From Fusarium oxysporum f. sp. lycopersici 4287 (Eukaryota > Ascomycota > Sordariomycetes > Hypocreales > Nectriaceae): a stretch of DNA of 64,000 nucleotides. Every line of letters begins with the position of its first letter. Within the stretch, counting starts at the first letter, position 1. Below the pieces are notes generated by a model, which saw nothing but the letters and a program-made list of their open reading frames with translations, had not been told where the DNA came from and did no database searches. The DNA is taken from positions 4,677,870-4,741,869 of the forward strand of contig NC_030986.1 in NCBI RefSeq assembly GCF_000149955.1, given 5' to 3'. Position numbers and translations under genes: made by a program. This document shows positions 1 through 10,830 of the stretch, in pieces.

Positions 1-188
1 CCCAGCCCGCCGTCAAGTTGCGAGCCAGTCGCGCCACGATGGCGCTTCTGGTTGATAGATGCCCACTCATCGCGGACGGCTTCATAGTTTTCCTGAGTGG
101 GCCAGGCCTGGAGTCCAGGGCTTTTGACATGCTTTGCCAAGGAACTGTAGCCATGACGACGTTTACATTTAGTTATACCTAAAGACAT
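1..188 (-). CDS. Partial gene at left edge, unidentified
   Basis: An open minus-strand frame begins with ATG at 188-186 and runs off the left end of the window (62 codons seen). The early residues read MSLGITKCKRRHGYSSLAK and continue with a basic and aromatic mix (WPTQENYEAVRDEW, INQKRHRGA) that looks coding rather than random. The start could instead be an exon boundary, because an AG acceptor-like TTTAG lies just after the ATG. It would be divergent from the serine-rich gene starting at 399, with about 210 bases between them. I do not recognise the family. The truncation is caused by the window edge. Confidence 0.4.
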   Translation of the reverse strand, partial: MSLGITKCKRRHGYSSLAKHVKSPGLQAWPTQENYEAVRDEWASINQKRHRGATGSQLDGGL

Positions 189-398
189 TTATCTCGCCGA
201 GATCCCCAATATCCGTCAAGGACCCTCAAAGACTGTTTCAAGTTTTCTTATGTGGTCAAAGAATCGTAAAACGCAGGCTTGTTTGTCGATATAACATTAC
301 CAGTGGCCAGCAACCCTGCAGCCGTCATAGTGGCATTCAATCCCCTAGGATCTCATCCCATATCTTCTTCTCCAAGCCCGTCACCTAGCTTGCCCAGC

Positions 399-1700
399 AT
401 GACTACAACAATGCTGTACACGACGGGCATTTCAATGGAGGAGCCAAGCCATCGGTTCTCGCCCACGACAGTGGCTCCTGGGAAACCAAGGCATCGACCA
501 AAAGCCTTGCAGATCCAGCCATTGGACCCTAACGAATTGAGCGCGAAATTGAACGATATCTCAGTCGAGCAAGAAGGCCAGCCTCGTCGTCCAGTCCACA
601 CAGAGGACTCACTCCGGCCCCCATTATCTGCAACAAGTATGGGCGCCCCGTCTCCCCGGACTATTCAGGCAACGCATGCGTCGCCATCGATTCCAACCAC
701 CGTTTCATCAAGAGTCTTTAGGAAGGAGAAGATTGATGATAAACTCAGTTCACCCTTGTCTGCAAAGCCGCCACGCCGTGGCAGCTTTTTTGACGCATTT
801 CGGTTCAGAGGCTCGAACTACACTGATGAACTGCAGAAGCAGACAGAGGAGGAGGGTGTTCAGAAGCCTGCTCGTTACAAGCATGTCCCTCAGGTGGCAG
901 CGCAACAGTTTGCTCGCACCACGACAGTCGAGCCCCTCACTCAGAAAGCTTCACCCAAAGGAATGAGACCTGCTCCCGGCCCCTACTCTGTGAACAATGG
1001 CACCATATCGCAGCAAGAATACAATAGGCAGTATAGAAGAGCACAGAGTCTCTGCAGCGGAAGACCAACTAGCGCCAGCAACGTTGCGAGAATGGGAGGC
1101 ACTGAGCTGGATAAAGTGTCAGCCCAACGCAAGAGACAAACCGCCCGTAGTTCCATGCTCTGGAATGTCAATGGACCTGAGTTATCACGAAGAATGAGCA
1201 CCGGTAACATGCAGCCCCTGCCTCAAGCCCGGCGAGATTCAATAGGTACGGGTGTCGGAGGCTTTCAAGGGAACGTCGCATCATCTGCGAGGCGTGGATC
1301 CGCAAGCTCGTCAGGTTTCTCCGATGCATCATCGCCCTTTGTACGCGAATCTGGCCCAGCAACCCCTTTCAAGCAAGAGTTTGGTATCAACACTTCGCCT
1401 AACCGTCGAGGGTCTGAGACTAGTGCAGCCACTTCTGGTTCGCGGAGAGGTAGTTTTGTTAACGTCCCCAACCCTCAGCACGCGGCTGAGATACACAGGG
1501 TGGACTGGTCTCAGAGTGACCAACCAGTCAAGGGTCGACGAGATTCGAAGTGGGGAGGCCTCAAACATCGAAAGACCAGTTTGAGCCAGCAGAAGCCCAA
1601 TGCTGAGGACCAGGGCCCCAGTTTTACCAAGACGGGTTCACAGTCATCTGTTTCTCCGAAATCGCCCAAGTCTGGATTCTTAAAGCGATTCATGCATTAG
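399..1700 (+). CDS. Serine-rich protein with RRxS phosphosite array
   Basis: Single-exon gene of 433 codons. The open frame extends upstream to a TTG at 279, but the first in-frame ATG is at 399 (further ATGs at 411 and 435). No folded domain is recognised; the protein is rich in Ser, Pro, Arg and Thr and is probably largely disordered. Its striking feature is repeated basic phosphorylation consensus: RRGS near residues 126, 298, 336 and 349, RRMS near 264, RRDS near 278 and 380, and RKTS near 391. RRxS is the classic protein kinase A site. The C-terminus ends in a basic GFLKRFMH. Many filamentous ascomycetes carry uncharacterised proteins of this style; a cAMP/PKA-regulated scaffold is inference only. 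Confidence 0.75.
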   Translation: MTTTMLYTTGISMEEPSHRFSPTTVAPGKPRHRPKALQIQPLDPNELSAKLNDISVEQEGQPRRPVHTEDSLRPPLSATSMGAPSPRTIQATHASPSIPTTVSSRVFRKEKIDDKLSSPLSAKPPRRGSFFDAFRFRGSNYTDELQKQTEEEGVQKPARYKHVPQVAAQQFARTTTVEPLTQKASPKGMRPAPGPYSVNNGTISQQEYNRQYRRAQSLCSGRPTSASNVARMGGTELDKVSAQRKRQTARSSMLWNVNGPELSRRMSTGNMQPLPQARRDSIGTGVGGFQGNVASSARRGSASSSGFSDASSPFVRESGPATPFKQEFGINTSPNRRGSETSAATSGSRRGSFVNVPNPQHAAEIHRVDWSQSDQPVKGRRDSKWGGLKHRKTSLSQQKPNAEDQGPSFTKTGSQSSVSPKSPKSGFLKRFMH

Positions 1701-1897
1701 CGAGGGAAAGAATGCGGATAACAAGGGTAATTTGACGGGTGGATGATATATATGGAAGAGCGAAGACAACTCACCAATGATTATTGTAACATAATGACCG
1801 AATACTAAACATGAAGGAAAATCTTAATATATGACCTCCGCAATCAAAAAAGCATCTTCAGTGTCGTGTGAGATATGATTGGAACCAAGGGGAAAAC

Positions 1898-2658
1898 CTA
1901 ACGCTTTTCTTGCGCCATCAAGCGTTCGATAAGTCTTGTATCCTCTTGTGCCATTTTCTGCCGAAGAATATTGTCGACGTCCGTCCGTGCATTCTCGGTG
2001 TTCATCAAGTGAAGGATAAGTTCTGAATACTCGCGTATAGCGTCACCCTGCTCACCGTCCGCGCGACGAGCCTTGCGCAGAGCCTCTTTTCCGTTCTGAA
2101 TACCAATGTCATGGTTCCAAGCTTCTTGCTTTGGTGGCAGACCCTTGAGGAGGGAGGCGGGGATGGCAGGCTTGGCCTCAGGAGGTGGAAGCGTGGCAGC
2201 ATCTATTTTGCGGAGCTGGTCGGGAAGGCCTGGATATTTGCGAAAGAGAAGGCGAAGTTTCTCTGAGCTTTCGAGAGCCTGAAAGGGATTTGAAGGGTCG
2301 GGGAGCTGAGGCAGTGATGTTGCTAGCGACTCAGAGAGTGCCGACCGAGGTGCTGCTGGTGCTGGCTCGGGATCAGCAGGGTGATTTTCGTGATGGATCT
2401 TGTTACAAGCAACAGAACAGCTTTGATAATGGTTAGTCACTGACTGGGGTACCAACTGCGAGGTGAAACTTACTATGGAAGGCGACATCTTGGGCATTTG
2501 TATTTTGGGGGATTCACGTCACATACACCACAAAGTGAAGGTTCTGGTTTTGTTGTCGCATTATCGCCATCTTTGGCTCCAACTTGTGTAGTTGGCGTAG
2601 TAGTAGTATCTTCTGGGTGTTGGGCTGGTAGATCATTTATTCGTTCAGGTTCTGACAT
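1898..2658 (-). CDS. HIT-type zinc-finger protein (Hit1/ZNHIT3-like)
   Basis: Two exons, 2658-2474 and 2420-1898, with a 53-nt intron (GTAAGT donor, GACTAAC branch, AAAG acceptor), giving 235 aa. The intron splits the zf-HIT motif. After splicing, residues about 45-77 read CGVCDVNPPKYKCPRC then YCSVACNKIHH, the C-x2-C, C-x2-C, C-x3-C, H-x-H layout of the HIT finger. The rest is Pro/Ala-rich and then helical with charged residues. HIT-finger proteins such as yeast Hit1/ZNHIT3 and Bcd1 act in box C/D snoRNP assembly in the nucleus; others belong to chromatin-remodelling complexes. The short length and N-terminal finger favour a Hit1/ZNHIT3-like member, but the subfamily is not certain. It is divergent from NFU1. 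Confidence 0.88.
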
Positions 2659-3193
2659 TGTGATATCTTCTGAGACCAAGTGGGTATGAAGGTAGCTAAG
2701 GTAAAGGAAGGTGATGTGACGGAACCTAAGGTAAGGTAAGTACTGTACGGAGTACGAAAGGGAAAAAAGGTACAAAAAGTTACAGTTCCAAGGGGTCTAT
2801 CGCCCCGCGTCATTACCCGCTTGACATTTTGGACCCAGCAATTGCAAGCAAAAGGAAAAAGAAAGAAAAAAAAAAAAAAAAAAAACAGAGGTAGCATGCT
2901 GGTCCGTGCACTTCCATCGGGGACTTTAAATTTGCCCTTGCATCATAGGTAGCTCACCCATTACTAATGCTCGGACCTATCACGGCAAGGTGAGTGAGTT
3001 TACACAAGCACAATAGTTGGAGCGGCGAAAAGTTGCTATCCATAGCACAACCGTCAACGCCGAAACTAGCCTGTCTTTCCTTTTCAAATTTGTTTCTCAA
3101 CAAAAACCAGTTTTCTTGAACCTTGGCCTCTTATTGCAGTCAAACCGGTAGTAGCATCCTTTCTTTGATATATCTATCTTCAGAACCTACGTC
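2659..3193. promoter_or_regulatory. Divergent promoter between HIT protein and NFU1
   Basis: This 535-base spacer serves two divergent genes. It contains a CCTAAGGTAAGGTAAG motif at 2725-2740 that recurs upstream of other genes in the window, a run of 20 A at 2866-2885 preceded by a purine-rich stretch, and a pyrimidine-rich leader close to the NFU1 start. No further coding potential is seen. Confidence 0.6.
2866..2885. repeat. Poly(A) tract
   Basis: An uninterrupted run of 20 A on the plus strand inside the divergent promoter. Poly(dA:dT) tracts commonly exclude nucleosomes from fungal promoters; that role here is inferred. Confidence 0.9.
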
Positions 3194-4166
3194 ATGGCAA
3201 CTTCAAGAGCCATGTCACGGACATTGGCCGCTGTCGCTCGGCCCATCACAGAGACATCTTGCCGAGGAATTCCGCGATGGACTCGTTCGATCAGCACCGT
3301 CCAGTCACAACTTCTTGTCGGTTATTATACTACACGGCCCCTTGCACGGCGACAGCGCAATATTCCAACTACCATACCAAGCCTCGCCGGTGTCGGTAGC
3401 GGGATCCGAACCATCTTCATCCAGACGGAGAACACCCCGAACCCAGATGCCCTCAAGTTTCTACCGAATCATCGAGTTGTGCCCGAGGAGCTCTCTACGC
3501 CTTTTATCGAGTATCTCAACCCCCGAGCAACCATTTCTCCGCCGTATCCTTCTCCACTCGCTGCCAAGCTTATGAATATCGATGGAGTTACGTCGGTTTT
3601 CTACGGCGCCGATTTCATTACTGTTACGAAGGCTGCAGATGCCAATTGGGCACATATTCGACCGGAGATCTTTGCCCTCATCACAGAAGCCATCACTGCA
3701 GGTGAGAAGATAGTCACTGTCTCCGAACGCCGGGATGGTGAGGCCGGCGCGGCCGAGGAGGAGGATAGCCTTGCGTACAACGAAGACGACAGTGAGGTTG
3801 TTGGTATGATCAAGGAGCTTCTTGAGACACGAATTCGACCAGCTATCCAGGAGGATGGCGGCGACATAGATTTTCGAGGTTTTGATGACGAGGGCTATGT
3901 GCATCTCCGGTTGCGAGGTGCCTGTCGTACTTGCGATTCCAGCACTGTCACCCTCAAGAATGGAATTGAGGGCATGCTGATGCATTATGTAGGTTCCCCA
4001 TTATGGCTTACACCGTGCTGTCTTAGGCTAATGTTACTTCCAGATTGAGGAGGTCAAAGGTGTTAAGCAAGTGATGGATCAAGAGGAAGAAATTGCTTTG
4101 CAGGAGTTCGAAAAGTTTGAGGAAAAGCTCAGGCAGCAAAAGGGCACTGCCGCCTCGGCAGCATAG
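3194..4166 (+). CDS. NFU1: Mitochondrial iron-sulfur scaffold NFU1
   Basis: Two exons, 3194-3988 and 4044-4166, with a 55-nt intron, giving 305 aa. The N-terminus is Arg/Ser/Thr-rich and lacks acidic residues, as expected for a mitochondrial presequence. The Nfu N domain starts around residue 76 with FIQTENTPNPDALKFLP. The NifU-like C-terminal domain (about residues 200-290) carries the Fe-S ligand motif GACRTCDSS, which includes the C-x2-C pair, followed by TLKNGIEGML; the second exon supplies IEEVKGVKQV. NFU1 receives and passes on 4Fe-4S clusters to mitochondrial targets such as lipoate synthase. The intron lies just after MLMHY, and removing it restores the conserved end of the domain. 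An acidic linker (EEEDS, EDDSE) separates the two domains. Confidence 0.94.
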
Positions 4167-6275
4167 AATGGCTGAAAACAAGGATTATCCTTATATGTAT
4201 GATATTTTGGTGGCAATTTGATGATACCCACGGAATCTATCCCCTTCGCCTGCCATCTCATCATTGTAAAGTGCTGGGGGAATGATCCTCTAATCACAAT
4301 TCGACGTTCGGACCAAGACTTGTGATGGGAAATGCGCATGTACGGCATATCGGCCATGTGGCCTATTTTTGAGAGTGGAGGTGCTTTGCGCAGTATCGGA
4401 TCTAGCTGAGGACTAATCCCAACTGAAAATAGAGCATATAACCAAATTGAACAAGCCAGGGATAGTCGCATCACAACAATGTCGCTGCTACCGTGCTATG
4501 CCCATTACTGCAGGAGCTCTCGAGATGGACGACAGGATTTCCAGAAAAGATCGGATTAGTCGACGTTTCACTGTTTGAACGAAAAGGGTTGGTGGAAGAA
4601 GAGATCGGAGATCAGCCTAAAGCTGACGCTTTGGGAACATTGCTGGGAGAGAAATGACACCTTCACCATGCCAGCGGTGTTTGGAGGCCGTGCTGTCTGC
4701 GTACGCTTTGACGAACACTGGTTGCCAGGGAACTGGGTTTTTTTTCGCATACGATCCATGTATCACAAGACGGCCACCTTTTATGTATTGGTAGACTCGC
4801 CATTGACAAAACGAACGGGGGTGCCGTGCCTGAATTGGGCAGTGAGCATCTAACTTTGACATAGTATGATGTTTCGAAGAGTCTATAAGTGCACCGGGAT
4901 GTTCCAAAGGAATATTATCCGTCAGTCGTTGGGGTGCTGGCGGAGTTTGAAAATTGCTTTCAACGAGTCTTATACGCGGATGTAAATGCAGATGCGGGCG
5001 CGTTGATCTCGCTACTTCCTTGCTTGTCTTTGTACGGTCAACAATGCATGGACATCGATTGACAGCAGCTTTCCAGGAAAGACTGGTTTGAGAAGTTGGC
5101 AGCTGACTGTACGAGATTTCAAATGTTCTTATGACTTTGAATTGTCGAAAAAGGATCCGCAAAGAGCTGTAGGGGACCCCAGCAGCGATGCACCATCCCC
5201 CACAAACATGGAGAACATAACTACCTGGTCCACCAAGGCTTTGGCTCTTCGGGTCTTTGAGAAACACACGCTAGATCGTATGGATCCGAAGATAAAGCGT
5301 CGCGAAATGCTCGAGTACGTCGCAATTGGCCCGGTTGGCGCGATCGGGAAGCTTGCGGACATGGCTTATTTTCGGCGTAACACTGCCTTGAAAGAGTAAC
5401 GTTGGGTCAGATAAACTACGAGAATTGGATATTGAATTTGGACCCGCCGACAGCTCCAACTGCTGGATTAGCCGTACCAGTTAAGAGCCGCCCTGAATAC
5501 ACCAAGGTCTCCTTGGCTCCGCCGGGAGAATGTCACAAGTCGATGTCGACGAGATTCTGCGTTCCGGTTGTGGATGGACATGCAGGGCCGGAGAGCCGCC
5601 GGCATCATTATCATGATGCAGTAATAGCGAAAGAGAGCCCTGCAGTAATATGCCGGGAGCCCTTAAGGATGACCATGTAGGTATCTCGGTCCTTTGCTCT
5701 GGCCTCCAAGTACAATCAAGCACAGTACCCATAGGCATGGACCGGATATCTATCCAGAAGAAGCTTGTCAAGCGACCGGCAAAAAGCTGGAGAATGAATT
5801 CAACCGCGAATTGAACTTAGTTGAAGAGAAGCCACTTTGCACTAGAAGCCCGTTGCAGTGGGATGGCGTCTTGGGATTCTCTGATCCTGTTTCTGTGATT
5901 GGCGCGGGAGTCAATATGCAGTGGGTGATACAGCCTCCACCGAGGCAAACCCCACAATCCCCTCATAGTGAGCGACGTGCGAGAGCTGTTGGCGTGTCCG
6001 GATCTCGAGGCCCTGCGTTATTGTTTCAACGTGGGGAATCAGGTTTGCCTTGATACCAGGCAACCAAACATATACCGGGCGATAGCAGAGCGCATGACCC
6101 CAAATTTTTCTCCGTGGGAGAAAAGGGTATGATTTAAAAAGACCCTTTGCGCCTCGGTCTGGACGGGTTCGTTACCTCGACTTGTGCCTTCTTTAAGCCT
6201 TTCTTGAACTCAAACGTCTTACAGCACCGATACCAGACTCTAGTCGCACGAGGTAAAACACATACATCGCCCACC
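4167..6275. other. Intergenic, lad1 upstream region
   Basis: About 2.1 kb with no recognisable gene. Several open frames occur on both strands (for example minus 5267-4617 and plus 5088-5399), but none resembles a known family and they overlap each other. The stretch nearest lad1 has an AT-rich TTTAAAAAG near 6133. A TTAGCC hexamer (reverse of GGCTAA, the XlnR/XYR1-type site) lies at 5468-5473; with one distant copy this is only suggestive. Confidence 0.55.
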
Positions 6276-7463
6276 ATGAGCCCTTCAGCAGTCGAAGGAA
6301 ATGGGGTCGCAGATGTCAAGACGACTCTCAAGCCCAACATTGGCGTTTACACCAACCCCAACCATGATCTCTGGGTAACGGCTGCTGAACCCTCTGCTGA
6401 GGCCGTCAAGTCCGGCTCCGACTTGAAGCATGGCGAGGTCAGTGTTGCTATCCGCAGCACTGGTATCTGCGGGTAAGTTGCCATCATGTTCTGACCCCGC
6501 CGCACCTAGAGCAACCGCTGACCGGGGTATAGCTCCGATGTTCACTTCTGGCATGCTGGTTGCATCGGTCCTATGATCGTCGAGGGCGACCACATCCTAG
6601 GCCATGAGTCGGCCGGCGAGGTTATCGCCGTGCACCCTTCTGTCAGCCATCTCAAGGTTGGCGACAGGGTCGCTGTCGAGCCAAATATCCCCTGCGGTAC
6701 CTGCGAGCCCTGCCTTACTGGCCGATACAATGGTTGTGAGAGCGTCCTGTTCCTGTCAACACCACCTGTTCCTGGCATGTTGCGCCGATATATCAACCAC
6801 CCGGCTGTCTGGTGTCACAAGATTGGAAATATGTCGTTTGAGAACGGCGCTCTCCTCGAGCCTCTCAGTGTTGCCCTTGCTGGCATGCAGAGGGCTCAGG
6901 TCGCCCTGGGAGACCCCGTCCTGATTTGCGGTGCTGGACCTATCGGGCTGATCACCCTTCAGTGCTGTGCCGCCGCAGGTGCTTCTCCCATCGTCATCAC
7001 GGATATTTCAGAGAGCCGGTTGGCATTTGCTAAGGAGCTCTGCCCTCGCGTGATTACACACAAGGTCGAGCGACTGTCAGCTGAGGACTCCGCCAAAGCA
7101 ATTGTTAAGAGCTTTGGAGGTATCGAGCCCAGTGTTGCTCTGGAGTGTACCGGCGTCGAAAGTAGTATTGCCTCTGCCGTCTGGTCAGTAAAGTTTGGCG
7201 GCAAGGTCTTTATCATTGGCGTCGGAAAGAACGAGATTAACATCCCCTTCATGCGCGCAAGTGTACGAGAAGTCGACATTCAGCTACAGTATCGTTATTG
7301 CAACACCTGGCCTAGAGCTATCCGCTTGGTTGAGAACAACGTAGTTGACCTCTCAAAGCTCGTCACTCACAAGTTCAAGCTTGAGGATGCCATCAAGGCG
7401 TTTGAGACGTCAGCAGATCCCAAGAGCGGGGCCATCAAGGTCATGATCCAGAGCCTGGATTGA
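6276..7463 (+). CDS. lad1: L-arabinitol 4-dehydrogenase
   Basis: Two exons, 6276-6472 and 6533-7463, with a 60-nt intron interrupting the codon after STGICG so that SDVHFWHAG follows, giving 375 aa, the usual size for the family. It is a zinc-dependent medium-chain dehydrogenase. Visible features are the catalytic zinc signature GHESAGEV, the four-Cys structural zinc lobe ([16 protein letters not shown]), the substrate-loop stretch [14 protein letters not shown], the EPLSVALAG segment and the NAD-binding GAGPIG. The enzyme oxidises L-arabinitol to L-xylulose in fungal L-arabinose catabolism in the cytosol. LAD is hard to separate from xylitol and sorbitol dehydrogenases by motif alone; the overall sequence reads most like LAD. 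Confidence 0.88.
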
Positions 7464-8051
7464 AGACGGAGTAATGATCAATATAAATTTGGTGCTCGGC
7501 GTATGTTTTTGATTTCTAGGCGCGGGTCCGTTAGAAGACCGTACAAATAGCCTCTATTTGGGATATAGACATGAGAATATGAGATTTGGTGAAGGACTTT
7601 CGGCCATGAACTGGTGATATGAATATGAATGCCTGCGGAGTCAGATAAAGCAGATGCTAGATAGGAAAATGTCGAATACGCCATTTGTAAGCTTGAATTC
7701 AAGATAAGGAAATCAACGGCTTTGACTGCTGTCCTCAAGCAGCTCGTTTGGGAAGATATAGTAGTGAAGGTAGAATAAACAATTCATCGGGGTTCTTGCC
7801 AGTATGTAGGCCATCCAGCGGCAGCGCGGCTACTAAGTCCGAAAACGGTCTAGTGTCTTAAGCCGTCGGCTACAACCACCATCCAGCGAGTTCTTCCGAG
7901 CTTTTTTTCTCCCTCAGACGACCTCACTCAAGATCCAGACCCAGCTTCGACTCCATCAATTGACCACCCGCCGCCGGTCTCTTTACCCCACGGAGCTCCG
8001 ATATCGAATCTACGAGGCATCTCGCACTCTTTTACTGCCTTAGCCGTCACC
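7464..8051. promoter_or_regulatory. lad1 3' region and ATP20 promoter
   Basis: This 588-base spacer lies between two plus-strand genes. The last 200 bases are pyrimidine-rich (a run of T followed by CTCCCTC near 7902-7915), typical of constitutively expressed fungal promoters. No other feature is seen. Confidence 0.5.
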
Positions 8052-8762
8052 ATGTCTTCTCTCGCTCGTCCCATGCTCCGTTCGCCCGCTCTCCGCGTCG
8101 CCGCCCGACGCTTCGAGAGCACCGCCACCCAGAAGGCCACCGAGAACGCAAAGCAGGCTGCCTCCAAAGCCACCGAGAATGCTAAGCTGGCTGCCTCAAG
8201 GGCCCAGGAAGGTCTGTCGCGTGTCACAACCGCTGCTGGCCCTGCTATTGCTGGTTACGCCAAGGGCGTTGCCAACACTCTGGGCAAGGTTGGCGGACGA
8301 ACGGGCAAGGTCATCGGCTTCGTTGAACGTACGTGGATCATTACAAAAGTCACAACCGGTGGCCATTGAATGTTGACATTATAATGCAGGACAAGTCCCC
8401 TTCGTCGTTTACTACTCCAAGGTCGCCCTCGAGCTGGGCAAGTTCGTCTTCCATAACCAGAAGATGAGCCCTCCGTGAGTTCACACAAGTCCTTCATATG
8501 GCGGGGCATCGACTAATTTACATCTCGCAGCAACCTGGCCACCTTCCAAAACACATACCAGAGCATTATCAAGTCCATCCAGAACCGTACCATCATCCAG
8601 TCTACTCAGAACGCCATCCAGCAGGTACGGAATATCGGCCCTGCTCAGCTCGCCGCTGGCGGTGTTGTCGCAGCTGAGGTCCTCGGCTTTTTCACCGTTG
8701 GTGAGATTATTGGGCGATTCAAGCTTGTTGGCTACCGTGGTGAGGCCTCTTCCCACCACTAA
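8052..8762 (+). CDS. ATP20: ATP synthase subunit g, mitochondrial
   Basis: Three exons, 8052-8328, 8390-8474 and 8531-8762, with introns of 61 and 56 nt, giving 197 aa. Residues 1-22 form a short Arg-rich presequence-like start. They are followed by Ala/Lys-rich helical repeats (KATENAKQAAS, then KATENAKLAAS) and the conserved region FVVYYSKVALELGKFVFHNQKMSPP. The C-terminal membrane helix (about residues 165-185) includes AAEVLGFFTVGEIIGRF with a GxxxG-like pattern. Subunit g sits in the membrane Fo sector and helps dimerise ATP synthase at cristae ridges. Splice sites were chosen because they join VERQVPF and MSPPNLATF in frame. Confidence 0.93.
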
Positions 8763-10830
8763 ATGTGTCTCTTGTAGTAAGGAGCAGGAGTTGTAAGGAT
8801 CGATGAGTGCCGGACGATGTGATAACAAATAAGGATGAGTGGGCTTTAGACTTGGTTCTCCCCGGCCGAGGACGCCTGAAAAGGGCTGGTTGGAGACCGT
8901 TTGTTTGGGGGGGGAGTTGAAAACTGGGAGACTTGGGAATACCGGTCTCACCGGACCTGTGATGTTTGTCCTCTGAGCACTTTTCTTTTGTAGAACTGTA
9001 CATCAACCAGCCTCTGGCGGGCTGCCCCCTTCGTGGACAGCTTTCAACAATGATATTTAATAACTATTTGAGCCTTCCTGTGATAAATCAAATGTTCCTT
9101 AATTACAATCGTCCCGGTAGCATACATAACTTATCATGACATCTACTCACCTAGCACCGTTTAACAAATGCCTTTGACTACCTACCACAGTCTGATGTTA
9201 CTGACTCACTCTTAAGACTCTTGATGTGGTTCAACCTAGTTGGCCCAAGTTGTCTACGATCGGGATTTTCTGGAATGAGCTATTGCTCTCGCTTCGCCTA
9301 TAGACTTTCATTTTTATTTTCAAGAGAGCAAGTTGATGTATGGAATTGTCCTTAGCCAAACCGGTCACTTAAGTTTTACAACTTATAGCAATGACTCAGT
9401 TGGAGTCCCAGGATTGGAGTGCAAGTTGAGAAATGGGTCAGTATAACCGCAGTTGCGTTCGTATAAGGTCATCTTGGCATGTGGTTCCTATACTGACAAT
9501 GCTTTTAAGACCGGAGACGTCTTCCAATACGTACCTTATTTCCCACGCAAAAGGAGGCTGCAATTGAAGGGATTCGCACGAACAAATTCATGTCGCAGCC
9601 TTACTCAACTCCACGACATACAAGCTCAGAACTTTCAAGTCCGTTAAACGTACTTTATATATGAATGTATGTAGGGTAAACATCTATGGAATGGCAATAT
9701 GTAGCACGATACATTTTGAACGTATTCACATTTCTGTATGAGATTCGGGGGTTCTGATGAGTGAGCTCTGCAAAGCTCCCTGATCGATTTGCCAGATGAT
9801 ACCTGCAAATGTAAAATTCCTCAACCTCTGGAGCGAGCTGATATCCCACGATACCTAAACCGAGCAAACTAGCTCACTGGGGCAAGTCTTGCGAAGGACG
9901 TGCTCAATCCGCATCTGCCATATCAACTGCTTTATCATAGCTTGATGAACCTTGGACTTGTCCACCACCTTCTGCTTCTGGAAATAAGGACAGATTTGGG
10001 GTGTATAAGCCTTTTCTTTCGATGTTACCTCCTCCACACAGAAGAAGTCAATCAGGCGTCTAATAGACGACAGAATGACGGACCACAGGAACAGACGTGG
10101 GAGCACAGCCGCGCGCGAAAATCAGATATGGAATACACGGAACGCAGGGCGATGCGGTTGAGTTATCCGTATGGTCCGGACCCTGGCCGGTGTTGAAGGC
10201 CCGTCCCGAGGCGCGCGGACCTAGATATTATGGAGTCCGACATTGGCCCTTGGCAAAAACGGTGTTGTTCTTACCAGCGCTTCTGCCACAACAGGTAGCA
10301 GAGCCCTTACCAGCGAAAGCGAGCAGATAATGTCGCCCTTGGCAGATGATTGTGGCCAGGTGACCATTATCTAGCGGTCAGATAATTTGAGAAGATCGAC
10401 AGCCTTGTTCAGGATGGTGGACTGGTTGATGTGATCAAGACCCCGCTGTTGGTGATACCAATTGAGAATCCTTGCCTGTTGGTGACCGTCGGTACCACGC
10501 TGCCATTGAGGTAAGGCGTCTCTTCAGATTCAAGGGACCCCGGAGTATGAGAAGTGAGAAGTACTGCAGCATTGGGAAATCGTGGTACCATTTATGGATC
10601 GTCACGATGCAGCTGCGCGCGAAAGCGCTGGCGCCGGCGCTTGAAACCCTGCCAGTTCACCAGGCCGATTTGGACTTGAAACCATGTCATTCCCGAAACC
10701 GACGGACCGAGGGCTTCACCACGCTCTTCAGCGTACTGTGCTTCGAACAATGCGTATCAGTATTGCCAAGACTGTTCGTATTCCTTGCGTTGTGCGGTGA
10801 ATACCCCCCCGCTTGAATGAGAATTTGGCG
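8763..10830. other. Intergenic between ATP20 and LAE1-like gene
   Basis: About 2.1 kb in a convergent position (ATP20 plus, methyltransferase minus). The first 1.2 kb is AT-rich with no coding signal. The segment from about 10060 to 10800 is visibly more GC-rich and shows short coding-like frames broken by stops; it is listed separately as a possible relic. Confidence 0.5.
10060..10800 (+). pseudogene. Possible decayed coding segment
   Basis: Plus-strand frames here have codon-like composition but shift repeatedly. One stretch around 10231-10370 reads GKNGVVLTSASATTGS. Another, from 10388, reads KIDSLVQDGGLVDVIKTPLL and ends in a stop near 10516, and a third (10472-10816) is open for 114 codons. 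No family is recognised and no single frame covers the segment. It could be an eroded gene or simply GC-rich intergenic DNA. Confidence 0.22.

Noticed and set aside
279..398. 40-residue N-terminal extension of the RRxS protein
   Set aside because: It begins with TTG; the first ATG in frame is at 399.
4617..5267. 216-codon minus-strand open frame
   Set aside because: It has no motif or family resemblance, overlaps other random frames and lacks a supporting gene context.
5850..5870. mimp-like terminal repeat (CAGTGGGATG)
   Set aside because: Only the first ten bases resemble the Fusarium mimp end; the rest and the inverted partner are absent.
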